NCBI GenBank assembly: GCA_938008555.1
Contig: CALLKE010000202.1
Span: 1 to 6,655 of the forward strand
Source of the DNA: an uncultured Pedobacter sp.
Lineage (GTDB): Bacteria > Bacteroidota > Bacteroidia > Sphingobacteriales > Sphingobacteriaceae
Reading direction: 5' to 3'
DNA length: 6,655 bases
Positions 1 to 6,527 of this stretch are shown here, one piece after another. Both the position numbers and the translations under genes were made by a program. Position 1 is the stretch's first letter; every line of letters begins with the position of its first letter. The notes beneath the pieces were generated by a model, which was not told the DNA's origin, did no database searches, and saw nothing but the letters and a program-made list of their open reading frames with translations.

Positions 1-1
1 A

Positions 2-133
2 GAGAATGCGGAGGCTGGTGAGATCAATCTGAATGATTTCGAAGAGGTGTGGCAGCATGGCAGCAATCTCGGCGAACCGAATGTCGATCCATTGCATCAG
101 CAGGATGGTGTGGCACCGCAGACGCTGGTATAG
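2..133 (+). CDS. C-terminal fragment of an unidentified plus-strand protein (5' end outside window)
   Basis: A reading frame entering from the left edge stays open for 43 codons and stops with TAG at 131-133. The visible tail begins ENAEAGEINLNDFEEVWQHG and ends DGVAPQTLV; it is acidic and Asn/Gln/Gly-rich, without a membrane segment, and I do not recognise the family. First codon positions are dominated by G and A, as in real coding sequence, which favours this frame over the open minus-strand frame opposite it. GC is about 53% (71 of 133 bases), clearly above the AT-rich glycan genes beside it, so it may have a different history or simply be a better-conserved or differently constrained gene. 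It is convergent with the glycosyltransferase gene ending at 145, with 11 bases between the two stop codons. That it is coding is likely; its function is unknown. Confidence 0.55.
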   Translation, partial: ENAEAGEINLNDFEEVWQHGSNLGEPNVDPLHQQDGVAPQTLV

Positions 134-144
134 TTACAGAAAGA

Positions 145-1044
145 CTAATGCAATCTCTGCTTCAAAAACCTAGTAATACGTTGTAATAAAGTCCCTTTTC
201 TATGTTCAAAAAAGTGTTTGATGGTTTCGTAGGCCATTTCATCTTCTTGAATTTGATCTGGAAAAGATGTGATTCTTTTTGAATGGATATTGACATCGTA
301 CATCGTATTGATGCCTGAGTGAACGCCTGTTCCATCATGTCCAATATTGTGAATAAGAGATTGGGCTGGATTTAATGTTAGTCCTCCATTCAAAAAAATG
401 GAAGCATACCAGCGAATAGCCCATGAATTATTTTCCCCCTTTTTCAACTCTTGCATCTGTTTCCAAAAGTTCATCTTGCCATCGATGGAAAACTTATCAA
501 TTTTTTGGCGATCGAATTGTGCAATTAAGTGATCAATACTAGGTTCAAAATGACTCCAAGCTCTTGCCCAGGTAGCCCAACCCCAGCTGGTGGCAGCACG
601 ATAAAAAAAAGTCTCTGTTAAGTGACTTGTTTCAATAGGGTACATGTAAGCCCCGATATGCATCACCTTTTCTTCAGATTCGTACCGAGATAATGCATCG
701 TTAAAATATTGTAAAGCATATGTTGAAGAAATCAAATCATCTTCAAAAACAATCAATTTTCCATACTGAGCAATTAAGGTGTTGACACCGGCTATGATAG
801 AATTAGCGAGACCATAATTTGTTTTTCGCTCAATTAGCTCTACTGATTTAAAGCCAGAGACCGTTTTAATGATGCTACGAACGTCATTTACAGAGGCAGT
901 ATCTGCAGCCGATTTTGGCCCATCAGAAAAAATAAAAAGCATGGATTCTGAAGCAAGTGCATTTTGCTTCAAAGCTTGAAGTGTACGTTGCGTGTGCTCA
1001 GGGCGATTATAAACAAATAGAGCGATGGGAGCTAAATTAGACAT
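145..1044 (-). CDS. Family 2-like (GT-A fold) glycosyltransferase
   Basis: This 299-residue protein is a probable cytoplasmic or membrane-associated glycosyltransferase that transfers a sugar from a nucleotide donor to a growing surface glycan. The N-terminus (APIALFVYNRPEHTQRTL, residues 5-22) is the opening strand and helix of the GT-A nucleotide-binding fold. DGPK at 41-44 follows the second strand, and LIVFEDDL at 97-104 carries an acidic triplet in the place of the metal-binding DXD motif. SWGWATWARAW (153-163), SWAIRWYAS (207-215) and HNIGHDGTG (232-240) are motifs I associate with this bacterial subgroup of polysaccharide-locus transferases. There is no signal peptide and no clear membrane helix; the C-terminal tail is basic (TRFLKQRLH). 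The ATG at 1044 fits the family start and overlaps the flippase stop by 8 bases, with a modest AGGA upstream. It is the last gene of the operon. Donor and acceptor sugars cannot be told from sequence. Confidence 0.88.
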   Translation of the reverse strand: MSNLAPIALFVYNRPEHTQRTLQALKQNALASESMLFIFSDGPKSAADTASVNDVRSIIKTVSGFKSVELIERKTNYGLANSIIAGVNTLIAQYGKLIVFEDDLISSTYALQYFNDALSRYESEEKVMHIGAYMYPIETSHLTETFFYRAATSWGWATWARAWSHFEPSIDHLIAQFDRQKIDKFSIDGKMNFWKQMQELKKGENNSWAIRWYASIFLNGGLTLNPAQSLIHNIGHDGTGVHSGINTMYDVNIHSKRITSFPDQIQEDEMAYETIKHFFEHRKGTLLQRITRFLKQRLH

Positions 1045-2533
1045 GATTCCTAGTCCTGAATAAAAGTTGATTAATCGCTTTGTTAATATCCTCCGATACG
1101 TTCAAGAAATAGGCTGATGATGTAAAAATGACTGTAACAGCAGTCGAACGAACAAAAAAATCTATATAGTCATTATCAACACGAGGGATATAAAGGCCAA
1201 CCAATAAGCTGATGGTGCTAATCACCAAGATGAGGGCATGTGCTTTGCCAATGGGCTGAAAGCCAAACTTAATTTGAATGTAAAAATGATACGTTAAGTT
1301 GAGTGCAAGCATGGTAAGTAAGTAGGCAATAGCTGCGCCCATCATGCCATACATTGGTATGAGTAAAAAATTTAGAATGGCTACCAACACGGCGGCTGTC
1401 ATCGATGAAAGTGTGACTAGCCGATATTGTTTAGAACTGCTGATAATATGACTATTGAGTCCGCCTGTAATATCGACCAAAAAGGCGATACCAATTATAA
1501 TTAAGACATTGAAGTAATGATCGTATGCCGGTTTATGTAAGATGTGAACCACTTGCTGCTTATTGATAATAATTCCAATAAATAATAGGCAACCAATGAG
1601 ACATTGAACAATAGATGTTTTGCGGTAAATCTTTTCAATTTTGGCCATGTCATGATGTCTCCATGCTTCAGAAACAATTTGATAAGACGTTCTGTTTAAT
1701 GCTTTGGCTGGCAAACTAATCATCCCCGCAATGACAAATAAGGTGCCATAAAAGCCTGCAAAAGCCATCGACTGGGTGGTGATGAGGGTAAGCATAATGA
1801 TACCTAAACTTTGTACCAATGCCAATGAGCTTCCACTTAGCACAGTAAACAAACCGTATCGAATGATCTCTTTTTTCTCGCGATGTAGTTCTTGGGAGAT
1901 GTTGGATACTTTAAAGTGTTTTTCTTTTATAATATTCAGCCAAAGAACAAAGGCAATGATTCCATTTGATAGTAGATAAATAAAGATGAAATCAGTATAA
2001 TCAGCCCATTTAAGAAAAATGAGTAAGACACTGACTGTTGTGAAAACTCGTAATACGATCTCTCTTAGAAAAGCGGAAAAGATATTTTTAAACAAGGTTC
2101 GAGCAAGCCCCTCTAGAATGGTAAATACTAAAGTGAAAAGTGAAATCGGGATGATGTAATAATAGTATTTAACGAGTAATGAGGACCCATTCCTCCCTTG
2201 ATAGAAATGAATAATAGGTGCCTTAAATAAAATAAATAACAGGGTAACAACAATAAAACTAATCCCCCCAAATAGACTAATAAAAGTAACAAAGCCACCA
2301 TGTGTTTTATCCTCCGAACGGTAATATGGGAAGTATCGAAGAATAATATTGCTAAGTCCAGGTGAGGCTATTTGCACATAAATGGTAGCAATGGCTATCA
2401 ATAGATTGAAGAATCCAATTTCTTCGATTGTTAGGAAGCGTTGAAAGAGAACACCTAAATTGAGAAAGCCGAGCGCGACTCCTACATAAAGAATGAGACT
2501 ATTAAAAAAACCTTGTCGTTTAAGGAGATTCAT
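1037..2533 (-). CDS. Wzx-like lipid-linked oligosaccharide flippase
   Basis: This 498-residue polytopic inner-membrane protein is probably the transporter that flips lipid-linked oligosaccharide units from the cytoplasmic to the periplasmic face. About 14 hydrophobic segments can be read, at roughly 11-31, 40-63, 82-103, 121-142, 152-174, 181-201, 226-250, 257-276, 306-324, 341-360, 371-393, 398-420, 430-450 and 458-478. That number, the length, and the N-terminal pattern (hydrophobic segment, then LTIEEIGFFNLLIAI) match the polysaccharide-biosynthesis/MOP exporter superfamily. PMYGMMGAAIAYLL at 393-406 matches the usual 'G..GAA.a' motif of the second half. A basic loop (about 202-224) separates the two halves. 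The start overlaps the upstream gene by 14 bases and the stop overlaps the next gene by 8, suggesting translational coupling. Flippase families are poorly distinguished by sequence, so the glycan carried is unknown. A teichuronic or O-antigen-type translocase would look similar. Confidence 0.9.
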   Translation of the reverse strand: MNLLKRQGFFNSLILYVGVALGFLNLGVLFQRFLTIEEIGFFNLLIAIATIYVQIASPGLSNIILRYFPYYRSEDKTHGGFVTFISLFGGISFIVVTLLFILFKAPIIHFYQGRNGSSLLVKYYYYIIPISLFTLVFTILEGLARTLFKNIFSAFLREIVLRVFTTVSVLLIFLKWADYTDFIFIYLLSNGIIAFVLWLNIIKEKHFKVSNISQELHREKKEIIRYGLFTVLSGSSLALVQSLGIIMLTLITTQSMAFAGFYGTLFVIAGMISLPAKALNRTSYQIVSEAWRHHDMAKIEKIYRKTSIVQCLIGCLLFIGIIINKQQVVHILHKPAYDHYFNVLIIIGIAFLVDITGGLNSHIISSSKQYRLVTLSSMTAAVLVAILNFLLIPMYGMMGAAIAYLLTMLALNLTYHFYIQIKFGFQPIGKAHALILVISTISLLVGLYIPRVDNDYIDFFVRSTAVTVIFTSSAYFLNVSEDINKAINQLLFRTRNHV

Positions 2534-3713
2534 GGGTATGTTCTTCTGCCAACTTTTTATAAAGATTGGCTGGTTCGTATTTCTGAACTAGAGTCGCTGC
2601 CGTCTTTTTAAGAATATGAATATCTTCTTTATGGAAGATCATATGTTGAAGACAATCTGAAAGGTGCTCATAGTTTTTAAAGTATTGGCAGATACTTTTT
2701 AAATCACCATCAAGAGGATATCCTTCGGGCAATAGGCCGGGTTTACCGGCTTTTATGATATTAAAAATGACACCAGTTTCTTTGGTTTTTCCATATTCGC
2801 TGTTTGCACTTATCTGGCTTTTAAGATTTCCGAGTATGATGTCTGCCTGACTTAATCGATCATCGAACTCTGTTGAGCTGATAAAATTAAAGTTATACTT
2901 GATCTCTAAACCTAAATCTTGAAGGTGCTTAATCTGTTCTTCCAAAAAGTAATCGGATGGGGGGATATAGCCAAGCAAATCAAGTAATAACTGATCTTTA
3001 AAAACCGAGATTCTCTCTTCCAGGACTTGAAAAAGTGCTACGTAGTTTCTTCTTCTTGTAGATACAGTTCCTGGTATACATACGACTAATTTTTTGTTAT
3101 TAATGGATTGGTCTTCTAATGGCGTATGAAGACAAAATGGGAACACAATAATTTTATTCGCTGTGATGGAATTTGAAAGAGTCACTTTTTGAGACTCGCT
3201 ATACACAATAATTTTGTATTCACCTACGGAAATTTTTTTGATAAAACGATTTCTATAGGCTTGGCGTTTAAAATCCTTGATGAAAAGTATAAAAGGGTTT
3301 AGGAGATGTTTTTTACGCTGTTCAATATTGATCAGTTCTTTATAATCGAATAGTAAAGACTTTATTCTCGTCATTAATGAATTACCATACCATAGATTGA
3401 TATTATGGATGGTAAAATAAATAGGGCTAGTCCAAGATGTTGAGGCAAATTCATGATAGTAATCAGAAATGGTATTGATATGAAGCCTGTCAAAAGTATA
3501 GTGGGTACTTGCTGCTAAAAAAGCACCCATGCTTTGATTATCTTTTTTTAGGACAACACGAATGTTTCTGCTGGGATAGGTAAGCAAATGCTGGATGGCA
3601 GGAGTCGTAAAAATCGTGATATCATTTTCTGGATGTGTGGCATATGTTTCTGCTAGAGCTATTACAGCTGTATAATGATTGGGCTCACAGACCTCAATAA
3701 TGCCAATTTTCAT
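2520..3713 (-). CDS. Putative GT-B-fold glycosyltransferase, divergent
   Basis: This 397-residue soluble-looking protein has no strong family signature, but its architecture suggests a GT-B glycosyltransferase. The first half begins with a Rossmann-type strand (MKIGIIEV) followed by PNHYTAVIALAETYA, and contains FTIHNINLWYG at 100-110, which recalls the 'HN' region of family 4-like enzymes. The second half starts with the linker strand VVCIPGTVSTRRRNY (210-224), then LLLDLLGYI (242-250), QADIILGNL (289-297), and EYGKTKETGVIFNIIKAGKP (306-325). The last stretch has the acidic residues and 'aGkPgl' ending expected at the sugar-nucleotide pocket. A basic block at 149-160 may contact membrane or lipid-linked acceptor. 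The ATG at 3713 lies 3 bases after the methyltransferase stop with no clear Shine-Dalgarno, so coupled translation is likely. The 3' end overlaps the flippase by 14 bases. Glycosyltransferase is favoured by fold hints and by neighbours; the substrate is unknown. Confidence 0.62.
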   Translation of the reverse strand: MKIGIIEVCEPNHYTAVIALAETYATHPENDITIFTTPAIQHLLTYPSRNIRVVLKKDNQSMGAFLAASTHYTFDRLHINTISDYYHEFASTSWTSPIYFTIHNINLWYGNSLMTRIKSLLFDYKELINIEQRKKHLLNPFILFIKDFKRQAYRNRFIKKISVGEYKIIVYSESQKVTLSNSITANKIIVFPFCLHTPLEDQSINNKKLVVCIPGTVSTRRRNYVALFQVLEERISVFKDQLLLDLLGYIPPSDYFLEEQIKHLQDLGLEIKYNFNFISSTEFDDRLSQADIILGNLKSQISANSEYGKTKETGVIFNIIKAGKPGLLPEGYPLDGDLKSICQYFKNYEHLSDCLQHMIFHKEDIHILKKTAATLVQKYEPANLYKKLAEEHTHESP

Positions 3714-3716
3714 TGA

Positions 3717-4415
3717 TTAGTTTAAGTGAGTATTGCTAAATAGAGATTCGGCATACAAGATGCTTCCATCTTTAGAACTATAAGACTGGGAATAGTTCCC
3801 CATGAACACGAATCCCAATTCACTTAATAGCTCATAGATACCATGAAATAATACTTGTCCCTTATAAAGTTCTTGGAAAGAGGTTTCAATGATGATTAGA
3901 TCTGCTTTCTTAAGCGTTTTCAGCCCTCCTTTGATAACCCTGTCTTCAAATCCTTGAACATCAATTTTGACCAAAAACTTACCCAGCTCCCCAAGTTCAG
4001 GTGCAATGTCATCCAGTTTTTTAACCTGAATCAATTCCTGCTCTACATAATTCGTGCCAGCAAAAACATCTTGATGCAATTGTGCCATTTCCAACAAGGA
4101 TGAACTTGGACTATGCTTACTGATATTAATTTCTACAGTTTCTTCTCGTTCACCCAAAGCAAGGTTGAAAGATTTAACTGGAATAGCAGATGTATTAACA
4201 AGTAATTCTTGATAACATTTTCTAATAGGCTCAAAAGAGTAAATCCTTGCTTGAGGTAGGATCTGATTTATTTTAAGTGCAAATTGACCTGTATTGGCTC
4301 CTATATCAAGCACAGTTTCAATCATTCTACCCTTAAGCCAGTTGTTATTTTCAGGACGAACTCGTTTGATGATCAGGCCTAGAGAATGAAGAAAATCTTG
4401 AACTATTTTAATCAT
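3717..4415 (-). CDS. FkbM-family SAM-dependent methyltransferase
   Basis: This 232-residue protein is a class I methyltransferase of the FkbM type, a family that O-methylates sugars or small molecules using S-adenosylmethionine. The SAM-binding motif I is clear at 35-46 (VLDIGANTGQFA), followed by the acidic end of the second strand in YSFEPI (59-64). FNLALGE (83-89), the KIDVQGFE block (150-157) and the strand LIIIETSF (173-180) are the other family hallmarks. A short hydrophobic N-terminal helix (VQDFLHSLGLII, 5-16) precedes the domain, but it is not a convincing signal peptide. The length is normal for the family. It is the first gene of the four-gene glycan unit, 3 bases ahead of the GT-B gene, and is preceded by a gap of about 260 bases after the typA terminator. 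No good Shine-Dalgarno is seen before the ATG at 4415. In this context a sugar hydroxyl of the exported glycan is the likely target; that is an inference. Confidence 0.9.
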   Translation of the reverse strand: MIKIVQDFLHSLGLIIKRVRPENNNWLKGRMIETVLDIGANTGQFALKINQILPQARIYSFEPIRKCYQELLVNTSAIPVKSFNLALGEREETVEINISKHSPSSSLLEMAQLHQDVFAGTNYVEQELIQVKKLDDIAPELGELGKFLVKIDVQGFEDRVIKGGLKTLKKADLIIIETSFQELYKGQVLFHGIYELLSELGFVFMGNYSQSYSSKDGSILYAESLFSNTHLN

Positions 4416-4523
4416 AAGAATTAGAGAATAGCGTATATCGGGTGCAAGTTTACTAAATAATAGCTTGTTGCACAGCTTCTCACTTTAGGGATGTTACATG
4501 TACTGAATGTTGAATCTGGAGTT

Positions 4524-4533
4524 AGGGCGCCCT
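4524..4533. repeat. 10-base perfect palindrome AGGGCGCCCT
   Basis: The sequence AGGGCGCCCT is its own reverse complement and stands out as a GC-rich block within an AT-rich gap, about 110 bases upstream of the methyltransferase start. It is directly followed on the plus strand by a second symmetric element, CTTCAGCT at 4533-4540 facing AGTTGAAG at 4550-4557. On the plus strand this would form an 8-pair stem with one G-U pair and a 9-base loop. It may be a protein-binding site, but chance is also possible. Confidence 0.35.
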
Positions 4534-4644
4534 TCAGCTTTGCTGACTAGTTGAAGTGGCTTTAGAAAATCTATGTACAGTCTTTAATATCATTATACGT
4601 ACGAGTACATGTTTCATCGTGTCGGCAATTTTTCACACATGGGA

Positions 4645-4666
4645 CTTGAGAAAGACGTATCTCAAG
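4645..4666. repeat. Inverted repeat CTTGAGA/TCTCAAG
   Basis: A 7-base arm (CTTGAGA, 4645-4651) is matched by its exact reverse complement (TCTCAAG, 4660-4666) across an 8-base spacer. It lies just past the T-run of the typA terminator, so it could act as a backup 3' structure of the typA message or as an operator for the downstream glycan unit. It lacks a following T-run on the minus strand, so it is not itself a standard terminator. Confidence 0.4.
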
Positions 4667-4676
4667 CACTCTATTT

Positions 4677-4707
4677 AAAAAAATACCCCCTCCAAAGGAG
4701 AGGGTAT
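4677..4707 (-). terminator. Intrinsic terminator of typA
   Basis: On the minus strand, beginning 11 bases after the typA stop codon, AUACCCUCUCC (4707-4697) pairs with GGAGGGGGUAU (4693-4683) to give an 11-pair stem with a single G-U pair and a UUU loop. The stem runs directly into seven U residues (plus-strand A-run 4677-4683). This is a textbook rho-independent terminator and separates typA from the glycan unit. Because the A/T runs are asymmetric, it should work mainly for leftward transcription. Confidence 0.93.
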
Positions 4708-4718
4708 GAGTGAGTGTT

Positions 4719-6527
4719 TTAGTTTGCAAATCTCTTTGCATTAATCTTCCGCTCGTTCTCGGTGAGATATATTTTGCGTAGACGCATACTTTTAGGTGTA
4801 ATCTCGATGTATTCATCTGCCTGAATGTATTCCATCGCTTCTTCCAGTGAGAATTTAATGGCTGGTGCAATCCGAACATTATCATCACTACCTGATGCTC
4901 GCATATTGGTGAGCGCTTTTCCTTTTACCACATTTACGACTAAATCATTATCACGAATATGTTCTCCCATGATTTGACCTTCGTATACATCTTCCCCTGG
5001 TTCAATAAAAAAGCGACCGCGGTCTTGTAGTTTGTCAATTGAATAAGCAGTCGTCATGCCTTTTTCCATTGACACAAGTACGCCATTTAAACGACCTGGG
5101 ATTGTTCCTTTCCAGGGTTCATAGGCTTTGAATCGATGAGCCATAATAGCTTCACCTGCAGTGGCAGTTAGTACATTGTTACGGAGCCCAATGATACCAC
5201 GCGCCGGGATATCAAACTCTAGATGCTGAAGATCACCCTTAGGTTCCATGACTAGTAATTCGCCCTTACGCTGGGTAACCAATTCAATTACTTTTCCAGA
5301 AACTTCACCCGGAACATCTACAATCAATGTTTCAATAGGCTCGCACTTTACTCCATCTATTTGTTTGACGATTACCTGTGGCTGGCCTACTTGAATTTCA
5401 TATCCTTCACGACGCATCGTTTCAATGAGTACTGACAAATGAAGAATTCCACGCCCATATACTAAGTAAGCATCTGGTGATTCGGTTTCAACCACTTTTA
5501 ATGCCAAATTCTTTTCCATCTCTTTGTACAAGCGATCACGCAAGTGACGAGATGTTACAAACTTGCCTTCCTTGCCAAAAAAAGGAGAGTTGTTAATAGT
5601 GAAAAGCATGTTCATAGTAGGCTCATCAATTTTGATAAAGGCTAGTGGCTCTGGATTCTCAAAATCAGCGATTGTATCACCAATATCAAAACCGTCTATA
5701 CCGACCACTGCACAAATATCACCTGATTTGACTTCAGCTACTTTTACTTTTCCTAATCCTTCGAAGGTGTATAATTCTTTTATCCTTGATTTTTGAATCG
5801 TACCATCGCGTTTCACAAGAGAAACAGGTTGATTTTCTTTGATGACACCTCTAGCTACTCGACCAATTGCAATACGACCTACGAATGAAGAATAGTCTAA
5901 AGATGTGATTTGCATTTGTAGTGTACCATCAAAAGAAGGCGCTGGTGGAATATGTGCTAAAATGCAGTCTAATAAAGGAGTAATGTCTTCTGTTTGTACT
6001 TTCCAGTCGGTGCTCATCCACCCATGTTTAGAAGAGCCATAAATAACAGGAAAATCAAGCTGGTCTTCGGTGGCTTCTAAGTTGAAGAATAATTCAAATA
6101 TGGATTCGTAAACTTCTTCAGGACGACAATTTTCTTTGTCAACTTTATTGATAACCACAATGGGCTTTAGGCCTAGTGATAATGCTTTTTGAGTTACAAA
6201 GCGTGTTTGAGGCATCGCTCCTTCAAAAGCATCTACCAATAGTAAAACGCCATCTGCCATTTTTAATACACGTTCAACCTCGCCACCAAAGTCGGCGTGA
6301 CCAGGAGTATCAATGATGTTAATTTTGACGTCTTTATAGTTAACAGAAACATTTTTTGAAACAATTGTAATGCCACGTTCACGTTCCAAATCATTATTGT
6401 CAAGTATTAACTCGCCTGTTTCTTGATTATCACGGAAAAGGTTGGTTTGATGTAAAATTTTATCTACTAGTGTAGTTTTACCATGGTCAACGTGCGCGAT
6501 AATTGCTATGTTCCTAATATTTTGCAT
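4719..6527 (-). CDS. typA: Translational GTPase TypA (BipA)
   Basis: This 602-residue ribosome-associated GTPase is of the EF-G-like TypA/BipA family, which binds the 70S ribosome and supports 50S assembly and stress or low-temperature growth. The GTPase domain has all its motifs: AHVDHGKT (11-18), switch I RERGIT (49-54), DTPGHADF (73-80), NKVD (127-130) and GSS (164-166). Domain II starts near 201 (GTLQMQITSLDYSS), the EF-G III-like domain spans about 302-380, the EF-G V-like domain about 398-475, and the TypA-specific C-terminal domain about 478-602, including KALTNMRASGSDDN at 537-550. Length is normal for the family. The ATG at 6527 gives the expected N-terminus (MQNIRNIAII); no clear Shine-Dalgarno is present, as is common in Bacteroidota. 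It ends at a strong terminator and is probably transcribed separately from the glycan unit. No defect is seen. Confidence 0.98.
   Translation of the reverse strand: MQNIRNIAIIAHVDHGKTTLVDKILHQTNLFRDNQETGELILDNNDLERERGITIVSKNVSVNYKDVKINIIDTPGHADFGGEVERVLKMADGVLLLVDAFEGAMPQTRFVTQKALSLGLKPIVVINKVDKENCRPEEVYESIFELFFNLEATEDQLDFPVIYGSSKHGWMSTDWKVQTEDITPLLDCILAHIPPAPSFDGTLQMQITSLDYSSFVGRIAIGRVARGVIKENQPVSLVKRDGTIQKSRIKELYTFEGLGKVKVAEVKSGDICAVVGIDGFDIGDTIADFENPEPLAFIKIDEPTMNMLFTINNSPFFGKEGKFVTSRHLRDRLYKEMEKNLALKVVETESPDAYLVYGRGILHLSVLIETMRREGYEIQVGQPQVIVKQIDGVKCEPIETLIVDVPGEVSGKVIELVTQRKGELLVMEPKGDLQHLEFDIPARGIIGLRNNVLTATAGEAIMAHRFKAYEPWKGTIPGRLNGVLVSMEKGMTTAYSIDKLQDRGRFFIEPGEDVYEGQIMGEHIRDNDLVVNVVKGKALTNMRASGSDDNVRIAPAIKFSLEEAMEYIQADEYIEITPKSMRLRKIYLTENERKINAKRFAN

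Larger units (their letters stand above)
4416..4676. other. Gene-free region between typA terminator and glycan operon
   Basis: About 260 bases without a convincing gene. It should contain the promoter of the glycan unit, since the typA terminator lies just upstream. I searched both strands for the Bacteroidota promoter pattern (TAnnTTTG with an upstream TTTG) and found no good match. A TATAAT on the minus strand at 4597-4592 has no matching -35 box. The region contains a 10-base perfect palindrome at 4524-4533, an inverted repeat at 4645-4666, a paired ATGTAC/GTACAT at 4573-4578 and 4605-4610, and an imperfect stem at 4533-4557. None can be tied to a known regulator from sequence alone. Confidence 0.6.

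Noticed and set aside
1..132. Open minus-strand frame opposite the left-edge fragment, with a possible ATG start at about 97
   Set aside because: It could be the next gene of the glycan unit, but codon-position composition favours the plus-strand frame and no Shine-Dalgarno or family motif supports it.
162..344. Minus-strand 60-codon frame
   Set aside because: It is in another frame of the glycosyltransferase gene, within its 3' end, and shows no features of its own.
1776..1979. Plus-strand 67-codon open frame
   Set aside because: It lies wholly opposite the flippase gene, has no recognisable motif, and is explained as a shadow of that coding sequence.
4592..4597. TATAAT on the minus strand as a promoter -10 box
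   Set aside because: No -35 hexamer lies at a suitable distance, and this pattern is not the usual promoter of Bacteroidota.
4571..4888. Minus-strand 105-codon frame across the end of typA
   Set aside because: Most of it overlaps typA in another frame and it passes through the terminator; it has no plausible start. Only the tail past the terminator is mentioned as a possible repeat remnant.
5563..5796. Plus-strand 77-codon open frame
   Set aside because: It lies inside the well-conserved typA on the opposite strand, so it is a shadow.
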